64,000 nucleotides of DNA from Paenibacillus montaniterrae (GCF_018403185.1 NZ_BOSE01000002.1:248001-312000); one strand, 5' to 3'. Positions 36,057 to 45,436 are shown, counted from the stretch's first letter. The notes: generated by a model not told the origin, from the sequence alone. A program made the numbers and translations.

Positions 36057-37385
36057 TTAGGCTTCTCCCTTCGACTGCCAATATTTTTGCAAAATTTTTA
36101 GAAATAGATTAGGGAACGGCAGACTATCCATATCCTTCTGCGCTATGAAACGCAGCTCGTTTTTGCTTGACTGACGGTTTTCGTTCGCTGTGTAGTCCAT
36201 TGGCTTCTCCGCCACCAGTGCGGCACTGCTAGGTGTGCCCTTCAAGCCATCTGCAGCCAAGCCAGCAGCTACTTCTTGCAAATTGCTTTCGTCTGCGTTT
36301 ATACCTGCTAATGGCGAGCTCTCGTTGGAGCCAAATTCTAACGCTTCCAGACGGGTCAATTGCTCCGGATCGCTATCGGCAATGAAAAATCGCATATTCC
36401 AGCGAATATGGCTAAAGATGTGATCCTGGTCGCAAAACCATTGCCGCGGCCTAACTAGCAAACCATGCTGCGTATGCAGCTCCTCTGCAATCGCTCGGCC
36501 CAGCTCAGGCTGCTCCTTAAGCTCAGATTCATACAGCACAGCGGCCTGCTCATCAGCGACAAGCACATGTGGCAGCTCCCACATGCCGGCAAGCAAACCT
36601 TCAGCAGGACGCTGGCGGACAAGCACCTTGCCCGCATGCTCGCCTTGCCCTTCCACAATAGCCGCAACTCTATATTCTACTCGTGCTTTTTTGGCTTTAG
36701 ACTTGATTGGCAGCTCATGCTCTCTACCCTGAAGTCTCGCCTCACAGTGCTCCATTACGGGACAAAGCAAGCAATTCGGCGACTTCGGCGTGCAAATTAA
36801 AGCGCCAAGCTCCATTAGCGCTTGATTGAAATAACGAGCCTGACCTTGCGGGATCATCGTCTCGACCAGCTTTTCCAGCTTAATACGCGTCGAAGGCTTG
36901 GCTATATCATCATCCAAAGCAAAGAAGCGGGAAATGACGCGCATCACATTGCCGTCAACGGCTGGAATTGGCTCGTTATAGGCGATGCTCATAATCGCGC
37001 CGCATGTGTAAGGACCAACCCCTTTTAATGCGGCAACCTCTTCCTTCGTCGTCGGCATTTGTCCATGATGCAGCTCCATGACCATTTTGGCACCGGCCTG
37101 CAAATTGCGTGCTCGCGAATAGTAGCCGAGCCCCTCCCAGCATTTCAGCACCTCCTCTTCTGGTGCCTCCGCCAATACCTTCACTGTAGGAAATTTGCTA
37201 ATAAACGCATTGAAATACGGAATAACAGTATCAACTCTCGTTTGCTGGAGCATGATTTCCGACACCCAAATGCGATAAGGATCATGATTTTTTCTCCATG
37301 GCAAATCACGCTGGATGTGATGATACCATTCCAGCAGATTTTGACCATACATTTCTTTTTTCTGCTCCAAGCTCAATTGTGTCAT
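36057..37385 (-). CDS. mutY: MutY, A/G-specific adenine DNA glycosylase
   Basis: 442 residues. Glu43 (SEIMLQQT) and Asp144 (AVDGNV) are the catalytic pair, at the same numbers as in the Geobacillus enzyme. The helix-hairpin-helix is LKGVGPYT. The 4Fe-4S cluster ligands follow C-x6-C-x2-C-x5-C in CTPKSPNCLLCPVMEHC. The C-terminal NUDIX-like domain that recognises 8-oxoG is present but carries an extra stretch (about 350-405) rich in Ala, Ser and Asn. MutY removes adenine mispaired with 8-oxoguanine. Eda is translated directly downstream. Confidence 0.95.
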   Translation of the reverse strand: MTQLSLEQKKEMYGQNLLEWYHHIQRDLPWRKNHDPYRIWVSEIMLQQTRVDTVIPYFNAFISKFPTVKVLAEAPEEEVLKCWEGLGYYSRARNLQAGAKMVMELHHGQMPTTKEEVAALKGVGPYTCGAIMSIAYNEPIPAVDGNVMRVISRFFALDDDIAKPSTRIKLEKLVETMIPQGQARYFNQALMELGALICTPKSPNCLLCPVMEHCEARLQGREHELPIKSKAKKARVEYRVAAIVEGQGEHAGKVLVRQRPAEGLLAGMWELPHVLVADEQAAVLYESELKEQPELGRAIAEELHTQHGLLVRPRQWFCDQDHIFSHIRWNMRFFIADSDPEQLTRLEALEFGSNESSPLAGINADESNLQEVAAGLAADGLKGTPSSAALVAEKPMDYTANENRQSSKNELRFIAQKDMDSLPFPNLFLKILQKYWQSKGEA

Positions 37386-37496
37386 ATTCGTAAAACCGCC
37401 TTTAGTTTACTTGATATTGTAAATTTGTCATCTATAATGAAACTAATTGCTCTGCCTATTATATCATTTCTTGTCTATGAAGCAGGAGGTTCAGCC

Positions 37497-37838
37497 ATGA
37501 AATCTAGCAAGCTTATGTTTGTGTTACTTTTTGCCGTTATATTGCTGTCCGCATGCGGCGATCAAAAGGAGCAAAAGCAAAGCGGCGATATCGTTACTCT
37601 AAAACAAGCTCCAGCCGATGTGGAAGCGATCTATAAAGCCAGATGCATAAGCTGTCACGCCATTGATTTGTCCGGCAAAATGGGGGAGCAAACGAATTTG
37701 CAGCAGGTGCATGTCCGGCTAAGCTACGACGAGATTGCCGCTAAAATCAGTATGGGCGGAAAGACGATGCCTGCCTTTGAGGAAAGCTTGTCTGCAGAGG
37801 AAATCAACGCTTTGGCAGCTTGGCTGTCCAAGCAATAA
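37497..37838 (+). CDS. cccB: Cytochrome c-551-type lipoprotein
   Basis: 113 residues. Signal II peptide with lipobox LLSAC (Cys20), then a small class I cytochrome c domain: haem motif CISCH at 50-54 and axial Met91 in GKTMPAF. Length and layout match CccB (cytochrome c-551) of bacilli, a lipid-anchored electron carrier on the outer face of the membrane that serves terminal oxidases. AGGAGG lies 7 bp before the ATG at 37497. Divergent from mutY. It could also serve the N2O reductase implied by the nos genes, but nothing links them directly. Confidence 0.85.
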   Translation: MKSSKLMFVLLFAVILLSACGDQKEQKQSGDIVTLKQAPADVEAIYKARCISCHAIDLSGKMGEQTNLQQVHVRLSYDEIAAKISMGGKTMPAFEESLSAEEINALAAWLSKQ

Positions 37839-37855
37839 AAACGTGAGAGAGCAAA

Positions 37856-37905
37856 AAGACGACTGCACAGCCACCGCAATAGCAGCAGTGGAATGGAGTC
37901 GTCTT
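37856..37905. terminator. Bidirectional terminator between cccB and acpS
   Basis: AAGACGACT (37856-37864) pairs with AGTCGTCTT (37897-37905), with a CCAC/GTGG inner stem; A run before and T run close after. Confidence 0.75.
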
Positions 37906-37944
37906 CAGCTTTTTCTATCTTCGGATACAGCTCTTAGGATACTC

Positions 37945-38346
37945 TCACCGACCTGTGAATTCAACGATGACATAAGCTGAGGCAAGCTGCTGCTCATGCG
38001 TAATCGATAAATGAATCGCGAATGGCTTGTCTGCAATACCAAGACGCTGCTGAGCGGCTTCGCTCAAGCTGCAACGCGGCTGCCCGGAGGGCTGCCTGAC
38101 AATGTCAATATCTTGAAAGCCAAGCACCGCTCCTATGCCGCAGCCAAACGCCTTGCTCACCGCTTCTTTAGCTGCAAATCTGCCTGCGACATATTCAGCT
38201 CGCCGCTGCTGCCCTACATGCTGCTCCAAAAACGCTCGTTCCTGTTCAGTCAGTATTCGCTCGACAAATCTTTTACTAATCGCTCCCTGCAATATTTGCT
38301 CCATTCGAGCAATCGAGGTCAGATCATGACCGATGCCGATAATCAT
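37945..38346 (-). CDS. acpS: Holo-[acyl-carrier-protein] synthase
   Basis: 133 residues, usual length. Asp8 (IGIGHDLTSI) and the Glu of AAKEAVSKAFG are the magnesium ligands; HLSITHE follows. AcpS moves 4'-phosphopantetheine from CoA to the acyl carrier protein. Its ATG directly abuts the TAG stop of the upstream sensor-GGDEF-EAL gene, so translation is coupled to it, an unusual operon partner. Confidence 0.95.
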   Translation of the reverse strand: MIIGIGHDLTSIARMEQILQGAISKRFVERILTEQERAFLEQHVGQQRRAEYVAGRFAAKEAVSKAFGCGIGAVLGFQDIDIVRQPSGQPRCSLSEAAQQRLGIADKPFAIHLSITHEQQLASAYVIVEFTGR

Positions 38347-41300
38347 CTATCCGCTTCCTTCCTTTTCCTGGATGCTGTCAATATAGTGGCTGTGATTCAG
38401 CGCTACTCGATGAGGAAGAAATTTTGATACCTCATGCTCATTAATTGGCTTGCTAATATAATAGCCTTGAATAAATTGACAGCCAAGCTCATCCAGCAGC
38501 TCAAGCTGCGTGCTATCCTCTACCCCTTCTGCAACTATGCGCAGATCAAGGCTTTTGGCAATATTTATTATCGCATTTACAATTTTGTAGCCTTTCTCAT
38601 CTGTTACCATTTCCCGCACAAAGCTTTTATCGATCTTTAATATTTCTATCGGAAAATTTTTCAGCACCGAAAGCGACGAGTAGCTAATGCCAAAGTCGTC
38701 AATCGCCACTGAAATTCCCAGCTTGCGAATTTCCTCAATTACGTGAAGAACGGTGTACGACTGATCAATAATCGTTGATTCTGTTATTTCGAAGGTTAAA
38801 TTGGCAGGGTTCATGCCCGTTTCCTCAAGTATGTTTTTTACGCTGGACAAAAACTGAATCGATTTAAGCTGAAGACCGGAAATGTTGATCGAAATTTTAA
38901 TCGGATCGTAGCCGCGCCTGATCCATTCCATGCCTTGCTCGCATGCTGCGCGTATGACCCAAGCGCCAATCGGCACGATTAGGCCAACAGACTCGGCTAC
39001 AGGAATGAATTTGTCAGGGGTAAGCATTACGCCGCTTTCCGTGCGCAAGCGCAGCAGTACCTCGACGCCATAAAACCGCTTCGTGCCAGCATAAACCTGC
39101 GGCTGATAGAGCAGCACAAATTGCTCATTGACCAGTGCTTCACGCAATATTTTCTCCATTTTGCGCTTGTTTTGCTGAAAATTGACCATATGCGGCTCGA
39201 ATTTGAGAAAGTTGTTTTTCCCGTTATGCTTCACCTGATACAAGGCCAGATCGGCTTTTTTCAGCAGCTCGTCGTAATCATGCCCATCGCTTGGATATAA
39301 GCTGATACCGATGCTTACCGACAAATTGATGTCATGATTAACATGATTTAAATGCTGCGTTATTGACTCGGCAAGCTGCGATGCGAATTGATCGACCTCT
39401 TCAACACGCTCATAATGAAACAGAATAACAAATTCGTCACCGCCAAAGCGCGACACATGATCCTGTTCTTTAATGCTGCGAATTAACACCTCTGATAGCT
39501 GTTCAATAATATCATCGCCAACATGATGGCCGAACAAATCATTGATGAGCTTAAAATTATCGATGTCGAGCACGCAAAGAGCAAACTCATTAGAGCCTGC
39601 CTGGATAACTGACTTAATCGCCTCGTAAAATCGCCGTCGATTGACGACACCGTGCATCGATTCGCCGGCGGCATGCTTGAGCGAGGATTTGGAAATGTCC
39701 CGCACTGTGCCAATCAGCTTATGAATATTTCCTGTATGATCACGCGTGCTTTCTGCGCTAACGTTTGCCAGATAGTACATGTCTCCGCCATCATTAATGC
39801 GCAGCTCGGTATAAAACGGTTTATTGTCCCGGTAATGCTCGTAGAAATGCTTGCGCAATAAAGGAATATCCTCCTGATGAACAAATTGTTCAAGCCCGAG
39901 CAGCGGTGAATCCTTTGCTTGAAACTTCAGCTTGCGATTGATCCAAACCCGCTTCTTATTGAAATCAAGCTCAAACAAAATATCTTCCGATAATCGGCTG
40001 TATACCTCGTGACGCTCCTTCAGCTCCTGATGCCTTTTATTAAGATGACCGACCTCATTAAGCAGAGCAATTCGATCGAAAGTGTTGGAAATAATATCGA
40101 ACAGATGCACGATTCGCATATATTCCGTGCTGCGCGTGATCGTCTTCTCATAGGAGGTGCCGAATGAAAGCAGGCTCCAATTGTTTTGAGTCAAGCGATA
40201 TGGGATGACGTATATAACCTCGTTGTCTTCATTACTATTCTGTGATGAAAAAATAGGAGGATTATGCTGCAGCGCTTCGTAAAGCTTGGCATTCAACTCC
40301 TTAAGCTCATTTTGACCCGTTGTGAAGTTATAATACTCGCTAATGCTGAGCTTAGGCTCTTTAGCTGAATTATAGCCTTGCTGCACCATAATCGCTCCCC
40401 AATGAAAGTAGTTCTCCAGAAGCAGCGACAGGTCGCGAACATGTTTGAATTGATAGCTTAGTATGTAGCGATTGAATTCATAGTTTACATTATTTTCAGT
40501 ACGCAATGCATTAATATGATTGGCGTACTCTATTATATCCGATTGCTCTCGCGGCAGCTCGTCTTCGTTGTAGCCGCAGCCGCATGATTGGCGCATAATC
40601 ATATGGCATGGCAGCACATCCATTTCGAATTTGGAATCCGTTTTCATTCTTGCTGTCAACCGCTCGACAGCCCTTCGCAGCAGCTGCTCCAGATTTTGCT
40701 CGATGCTCGTTATCGGAACTATGGAATGACGCGCTGTGCTGGAATTGTCAAAGCCAATCAACGCCAAGTGCTGCGGCACGCTGTAGCCGTTCTCCAGCAG
40801 CTTGTCAACGATGCCGAACGCGCACATATCCGTGCTGACCAGCGCGGCAGTGATCGGAAAACCATCTGCAATTAGTTGACTTGCAACCTGCTTGCCGCCA
40901 AATACAGTCATATCTCCATTATCGTAAATGAAGTTTGGCTGCACCGTCAGGTCCAGGTCCCGCATAGCAGACAGATAGCCTTTATAGCGATAATACATAT
41001 CCTCCATTGTAATGCTGCCGACATAACCAATATTGCGATGCCCGTGCTGATAAAGATGCATAACTGCCTCGTAGGCAGCCCGTTCATTGTCAACGACAAC
41101 CATCCCGCCATTCATGTTAAGCTTGCGAATATCTTTGGCAACGGTAACGACCGGTTTTTTGTAGCGGTCCTCAAGCTGCTTTAGAAAATGATCTTCTACG
41201 GCATGATTAATAATGAGCCAGCCATCTACTTGATTCATAGCGATTGGCACATCATAGTATTTGCCGCCTGTGCGAATAATAATGAGGTTAACTTTAAGCT

Positions 41301-41394
41301 GTCTGGCTACCTTGTGAATACTTTGTATTACATCTGTATAGTAATTCCCGCCTAGAAAAGGAGTTAAGACGCCGATTGTACGTTGACGATGCAT
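38347..41394 (-). CDS. Cytoplasmic PBP-like sensor - PAS - GGDEF - EAL protein
   Basis: 1015 residues with no signal or membrane helix. Domains: LacI-type periplasmic-binding-protein fold (about 1-270) without the helix-turn-helix, a helical/GAF-like region (about 280-470), PAS (about 485-595), GGDEF (about 605-765, intact GGDEF, preceded by KEQD where the product-inhibition site is normally RxxD) and EAL (about 775-1000). The EAL motif is EVL, but the other catalytic residues (NISG, EITES, DDFG, KIDKSF, AEGVE) are present. It probably makes and/or degrades c-di-GMP in response to a small cytoplasmic ligand. GAGGAGG is 7 bp before the ATG. Confidence 0.9.
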   Translation of the reverse strand: MHRQRTIGVLTPFLGGNYYTDVIQSIHKVARQLKVNLIIIRTGGKYYDVPIAMNQVDGWLIINHAVEDHFLKQLEDRYKKPVVTVAKDIRKLNMNGGMVVVDNERAAYEAVMHLYQHGHRNIGYVGSITMEDMYYRYKGYLSAMRDLDLTVQPNFIYDNGDMTVFGGKQVASQLIADGFPITAALVSTDMCAFGIVDKLLENGYSVPQHLALIGFDNSSTARHSIVPITSIEQNLEQLLRRAVERLTARMKTDSKFEMDVLPCHMIMRQSCGCGYNEDELPREQSDIIEYANHINALRTENNVNYEFNRYILSYQFKHVRDLSLLLENYFHWGAIMVQQGYNSAKEPKLSISEYYNFTTGQNELKELNAKLYEALQHNPPIFSSQNSNEDNEVIYVIPYRLTQNNWSLLSFGTSYEKTITRSTEYMRIVHLFDIISNTFDRIALLNEVGHLNKRHQELKERHEVYSRLSEDILFELDFNKKRVWINRKLKFQAKDSPLLGLEQFVHQEDIPLLRKHFYEHYRDNKPFYTELRINDGGDMYYLANVSAESTRDHTGNIHKLIGTVRDISKSSLKHAAGESMHGVVNRRRFYEAIKSVIQAGSNEFALCVLDIDNFKLINDLFGHHVGDDIIEQLSEVLIRSIKEQDHVSRFGGDEFVILFHYERVEEVDQFASQLAESITQHLNHVNHDINLSVSIGISLYPSDGHDYDELLKKADLALYQVKHNGKNNFLKFEPHMVNFQQNKRKMEKILREALVNEQFVLLYQPQVYAGTKRFYGVEVLLRLRTESGVMLTPDKFIPVAESVGLIVPIGAWVIRAACEQGMEWIRRGYDPIKISINISGLQLKSIQFLSSVKNILEETGMNPANLTFEITESTIIDQSYTVLHVIEEIRKLGISVAIDDFGISYSSLSVLKNFPIEILKIDKSFVREMVTDEKGYKIVNAIINIAKSLDLRIVAEGVEDSTQLELLDELGCQFIQGYYISKPINEHEVSKFLPHRVALNHSHYIDSIQEKEGSG

Positions 41395-41500
41395 ACAAAT
41401 TCCTCCTCTTTCCCCCCATAATATTCTAATTAATTGTAAAAATTATAGCATAATCTATTGCGGTATTATACAAAGAATGTGAAATTACTCATAAGACAAC

Positions 41501-41535
41501 AAAAACCTATCGCAACTGTATCGCGATAGGTTTTT
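41501..41535. terminator. Terminator after bacilliredoxin gene
   Basis: AAAAACCTATCGC pairs with GCGATAGGTTTTT around a nine-base loop. Lies 72 bp past the stop. Confidence 0.9.
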
Positions 41536-41606
41536 AGTCATAAATTTCTGCTAGTGAGGATCATTTATGCTCAAGTTTTGATTAGAGCATAGATAGCTGC
41601 AAATTA

Positions 41607-42041
41607 TTATTTGCAATATTTATCAAACGCATTGGTCAAATCTGCGGCGATTTCAACTGCAGAACGGTTCTCAATGCTATGACGCTCGATAAAGTGAACA
41701 AGCTCTCCATCCTTCATTAACGCAATTGAAGGCGAAGATGGCGGATACGGAGCGAAATACTCACGCGCTTTCGCAGTCGCTTCTTTATCTTGACCGGCAA
41801 ATACGGTAAATAGATGATCTGGCACAACCTCATGCTGCAAAGCTTGGGCAACGCCTGGACGGCACTGGCCAGCAGCACAGCCGCAAACCGAGTTAATAAC
41901 AACTAGTGCTGTACCCTTTGCATTTGGAAGATTTTCCTCCACTTCCTCAGGTGTACGCAATTCTGTAATGCCAAGGCTGGTCAATTCATCGCGCATTGGC
42001 TGAATCATATCCAGCATATATCTTTCAAATGACATGGACAT
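41607..42041 (-). CDS. Bacilliredoxin (BrxA/BrxB, YphP/YqiW family)
   Basis: 144 residues, exactly the family length. The active-site motif Cys53-Gly-Cys55 lies in SVCGCAAGQCRPG, with an extra Cys60. Other family blocks are VFAGQDKEATAKAREYF, PPSSPSIALMKDGELVHFI and RHSIENR. Bacilliredoxins remove bacillithiol from oxidised protein cysteines. ATG at 42041 is preferred (AAAGGGAG 8 bp upstream). Which of the two paralogues this is cannot be decided here, although the start resembles BrxA. Confidence 0.93.
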   Translation of the reverse strand: MSMSFERYMLDMIQPMRDELTSLGITELRTPEEVEENLPNAKGTALVVINSVCGCAAGQCRPGVAQALQHEVVPDHLFTVFAGQDKEATAKAREYFAPYPPSSPSIALMKDGELVHFIERHSIENRSAVEIAADLTNAFDKYCK

Positions 42042-42116
42042 CCATAACACTCCCTTTATTGTTGATTGTACCTATTATAACGTTCCTATAGGAAACAGTG
42101 CAACAGAGGAGATTGG

Positions 42117-43796
42117 CTAAGAGCTAAGCAATTGCTGTTCAAGCGGAAAGACGATCTGGAATACTGTTCCCTTTCCGCGATTGTCCAGCACATTAATTTT
42201 CCCGTTATGGCGCTGTACAATGTTTGCGCATAAAGGCAGCCCCAAGCCTGTCCCCATGCTTTTCGAGGAATAGAACGGTTCGAAAATTTTATGCTTCAGC
42301 TCATCAGGTATGCCTGAGCCTGTATCGGATATCGATAATATAATGTGCGAATGTACATATGTAGTTGAGATCGACAGCTGTCCTCCCTGCTGCATAGCCT
42401 CCATCCCGTTGCGTGAAATGTTGAGCAGCAGCTGCTTCATTTCGCTCTCATTAATTTGGAAGGTAGGAAGGTCATTGCTCAGCTCCACCTCCAACGTTTG
42501 ACCACGCAAATTGGCATCAGCCTGCAGCAGCGGCAGCAGCTTTTGAATAACTTGATTCAAGGAATACGAAAGCTGTTGCTCCTTTTTGTTTTGTGCCAAC
42601 GCCAAAAAATCGGTAATAATTTTATTGGTGCGATCCAGCTCTTCGATTATAATTCTGAAATATTCAGCCTGCATCGTGTCCGAACGCTCCTGCAGCAGTT
42701 GGACATAGCCTCTTACAACAGCCATCGGATTGCGAATTTCATGGGTAATGCTGGCCGCCATTTCACCAACGATGCTTAGCCTGTCCATTCGGTCAAGCTC
42801 CCTGCGCAGTGTCTGCAGCTCCGTTACGTCCTGTACAAAAAGGGCGACTGCTTGCAAATTATGATCCAGCTCAGGCTCCGTATCAGCGTAAATCGGAATC
42901 GCGGAGTACATCAGGTCCTTATCGCCATTTTGCAAGGTTGTGTTTATCGACTGACTCGTCAAAAAGGCCTGCTCAATAAGCTTGGACACGACCGGATAGG
43001 AGGTGTCAGTCAAAATTTCCTCAAGCTTCTGCTTTTGCTTCTGCCTTTGCATCAAATGAGGCTTCAGACTTTCATATTTTAAATAAGCCTGTTGATTGGC
43101 ATAAATAATTTGCTCCTTGCTGTTAATATTGAACACCGCGAATGGTGCGTAATGAATAACCTTCAGCCATGACTGCAATTCATCGCGCGACTGCTTCATG
43201 CTTTCATATTGCCGATTGATCTGCAGTGCTTGCTCATGCTTCAATAAATTCCCAAAGGACAGCAAGGAAAGCGCGAAGTATAGCATGATGTAGAAGCAGG
43301 TGCCCAGCAGTCCAATTTCCGCGAAAATAGCAGGAACGAGACTGGAAAATTGAAATGAATACAAAATAAGCAGCAGCGAGGATAGCGAAAGCATAACCAT
43401 GACATAGCCGAGCCTGTAGCGAGCCTCCAGCTTATGATAGCGCTCATAGCTGATCAGAAAAACGATCACAATTAGCAGTAAATATGTAAAATACTGCACG
43501 TAGCCTTCCGATGTTGTAAATGTCAGCAGCTCTGAGCATAGCAGCACTACAGGAATGATGACGCCCCATACCCTGCCAGCATAATAAATCGCATAGGCGA
43601 ACGGCAGCGTTGCGGCCATGTACTGCAAATAGGTCGCATCTGATATGTGCTGTGTCAGTATATAAATGATAAGCAGCGCTAGCATCCCCAACAGCGTTTT
43701 TCTAGCCTTAATGTTTCCGCTTACGGGCAAGTAAAAATGGAGATACACTCCCGGAAGCGCCGCAAGCAGCAAATAGAGCACGAATTTGTAATACAC
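42117..43796 (-). CDS. KinB-like sensor histidine kinase
   Basis: 559 residues from a GTG at 43796, which has GAGGAGG 6 bp upstream; the earlier ATGs (43901, 43856) have none, and the longer frame would begin with a QPQPQP run. Six membrane helices (about 5-185), a PAS domain (about 210-320), HisKA with SITHEIRNPMAVVRGYVQLL, and a HATPase_c domain (N box NISRNGMEAM, G boxes SDTGSGIP and GTGLGLPL). No response regulator is adjacent, as for sporulation phosphorelay kinases. With kapB also present in the window, a KinB-like role is a reasonable inference. Confidence 0.82.
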   Translation of the reverse strand: MYYKFVLYLLLAALPGVYLHFYLPVSGNIKARKTLLGMLALLIIYILTQHISDATYLQYMAATLPFAYAIYYAGRVWGVIIPVVLLCSELLTFTTSEGYVQYFTYLLLIVIVFLISYERYHKLEARYRLGYVMVMLSLSSLLLILYSFQFSSLVPAIFAEIGLLGTCFYIMLYFALSLLSFGNLLKHEQALQINRQYESMKQSRDELQSWLKVIHYAPFAVFNINSKEQIIYANQQAYLKYESLKPHLMQRQKQKQKLEEILTDTSYPVVSKLIEQAFLTSQSINTTLQNGDKDLMYSAIPIYADTEPELDHNLQAVALFVQDVTELQTLRRELDRMDRLSIVGEMAASITHEIRNPMAVVRGYVQLLQERSDTMQAEYFRIIIEELDRTNKIITDFLALAQNKKEQQLSYSLNQVIQKLLPLLQADANLRGQTLEVELSNDLPTFQINESEMKQLLLNISRNGMEAMQQGGQLSISTTYVHSHIILSISDTGSGIPDELKHKIFEPFYSSKSMGTGLGLPLCANIVQRHNGKINVLDNRGKGTVFQIVFPLEQQLLSS

Positions 43797-44042
43797 AGAA
43801 AGCCTCCTCGGCAAATGTAATTTGCGTGATTTCGATGTTCTGGCTGACTGTTTCATGCTGTTATATAATAGATGTGGCTGTGGCTGTGGCTGTCGTGTCA
43901 TTCACTAAAAAATATGCTAATATCTAGTATACATAAATACAAGTTACTTCGGTTATATTATCGCTTTCCCTTAATTGTAAGTGCAAACTAAATTAATCGA
44001 CATTTCGACAGCAATACATAAATCTATGTAAAGAGGTATGTG

Positions 44043-45314
44043 ATGAATTACGACATTATTATTATCGGAGCTGGGTCTGCAGGACTGATGGCTGCCGTTT
44101 CCGCTGGTCAACATAGTTCTAATGTACTACTAATTGATAAAGGTGACAAGCTTGGACGCAAACTTGGCATCTCAGGTGGTGGTCGCTGCAATGTTACGAA
44201 TGCTAAAGAGATCGACGAATTGATTAAAAATATACCGGGAAACGGAAAATTTCTCTATAGCTCTCTAGCAACCTTTAGCAATTACGATATTATGAATTTT
44301 TTTGAATCGCTTGGCATTGCACTAAAGGAAGAAGACAACGGCCGCATGTTCCCCGTCTCCAATAAAGCGAAATCGGTCGTTGATGCTTTGGTAGGGAAGG
44401 TCCGCGCATTAGGCGTTCATATTAAAGTAAACAGTCCGGTAGCGAAGGTGCTTTACGAAAATGGAAAAGTGGCGGGTGTGCAATTGAAAAGCGGAGAAGT
44501 ATACCGCTGCCGCAAAGTAATCGTTGCCGTAGGCGGAAAATCTGTGCCGCACACAGGCTCTACTGGCGATGGTTATCCTTGGGCTGAGGAAGCGGGACAT
44601 ACGATTGTGGAGCTATTCCCGACGGAGGTGCCGCTTATTTCACGCGAGCATTTTATTGCTGACAAGGAATTGCAGGGCCTGTCGCTGCGGGACGTAGAGC
44701 TTAGTGTATGGAGCCTCAAGGGCAAAAAGCTGATAACACATCGCGGCGACATGCTCTTTACGCATTTCGGCATATCTGGTCCAATTGTGCTGCGCTGCAG
44801 TCAATTTGTCGTAAAGGAGCTAAAGAAAAGTACCGGTACGCCCATTACGCTAACCGCTGATTTGAAGCCGGATTTAACACAGCAGCAGGTGTATGATGAA
44901 ACCTTCCTTCTATGCCAGCAGGAGCCAAAAAAGCAGGTACGCAACGTGTTAAAGGGCTATTTGCCGGAGCGTATGCTGCCGCTTCTGATGCGCAAAGCAA
45001 AGCTGCCCGAGGAGCTCACCTTCGATCATATCCCGAAGGACCTATGGCTGGAGCTGGCAAAGCTGATCAAAGCATTTCCGATACGAATTCATGCTTCGCA
45101 GTCGATTGAGGAAGCATTTGTAACAGGCGGGGGCGTTAATTTGAAGGAAATTGATCCGAAAACTATGGAATCCAAGCTGATGAGCGGGCTTTATTTCTGC
45201 GGAGAAATTTTGGATATCCATGGCTATACGGGCGGGTATAACATTACAGCAGCGTTTTCAACTGGCTATAATGCCGGAAAGGACGCTGCGGAGAGCCTGC
45301 AGTACGACTGGTAG
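44043..45314 (+). CDS. HI0933/YhiN-type FAD-dependent flavoprotein
   Basis: 423 residues. N-terminal FAD-binding GxGxxG (IIIIGAGSAGLMAA), the family motif KLGRKLGISGGGRCNVTN and a C-terminal SIEEAFVTGGGVNLKEIDPKTMESK followed by GEILDIHGYTGGYN. Members are NAD(P)/FAD oxidoreductases (BaiN-like) of mostly unknown function. ATG at 44043 follows AGAGG at 6 bp. The transcript ends at a deleted copy of the hairpin repeat that acts as a terminator. Confidence 0.9.
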   Translation: MNYDIIIIGAGSAGLMAAVSAGQHSSNVLLIDKGDKLGRKLGISGGGRCNVTNAKEIDELIKNIPGNGKFLYSSLATFSNYDIMNFFESLGIALKEEDNGRMFPVSNKAKSVVDALVGKVRALGVHIKVNSPVAKVLYENGKVAGVQLKSGEVYRCRKVIVAVGGKSVPHTGSTGDGYPWAEEAGHTIVELFPTEVPLISREHFIADKELQGLSLRDVELSVWSLKGKKLITHRGDMLFTHFGISGPIVLRCSQFVVKELKKSTGTPITLTADLKPDLTQQQVYDETFLLCQQEPKKQVRNVLKGYLPERMLPLLMRKAKLPEELTFDHIPKDLWLELAKLIKAFPIRIHASQSIEEAFVTGGGVNLKEIDPKTMESKLMSGLYFCGEILDIHGYTGGYNITAAFSTGYNAGKDAAESLQYDW

Positions 45315-45334
45315 GCTGCGCAGCTTTAGAGGAT

Positions 45335-45406
45335 GTTCAAAAAAGCTCGACTTTGACGACGATGAGTTAGCGTCCAAGCTTCTCAGTCCTGAAGCCGAGC
45401 TTTTTT
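45335..45406. repeat. Hairpin repeat family 1, copy E (internal deletion, terminator-like)
   Basis: Both ends of the element are kept (GTTCAAAAAAGCTCGACTTT and CCTGAAGCCGAGCTTTTTT) but the central hairpin is deleted between GACGATGA and TAGCGTCC. The result is an AAAAAAGCTCG/CGAGCTTTTTT stem with a T run, 21 bp past the flavoprotein stop. Confidence 0.85.
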
Positions 45407-45436
45407 AGCTCTTACTATAATGCAATTGGTTATTGT

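Noticed and set aside
38347..41394. LacI-family transcription factor
   Set aside because: The ligand domain is LacI-like but the protein begins directly with it and has no helix-turn-helix.
43857..43901. Histidine kinase start at 43901 with a QPQPQP leader
   Set aside because: No ribosome site there; GAGGAGG in front of GTG at 43796 is far better. The hexamer repeat is then upstream of the gene and cannot cause phase change.
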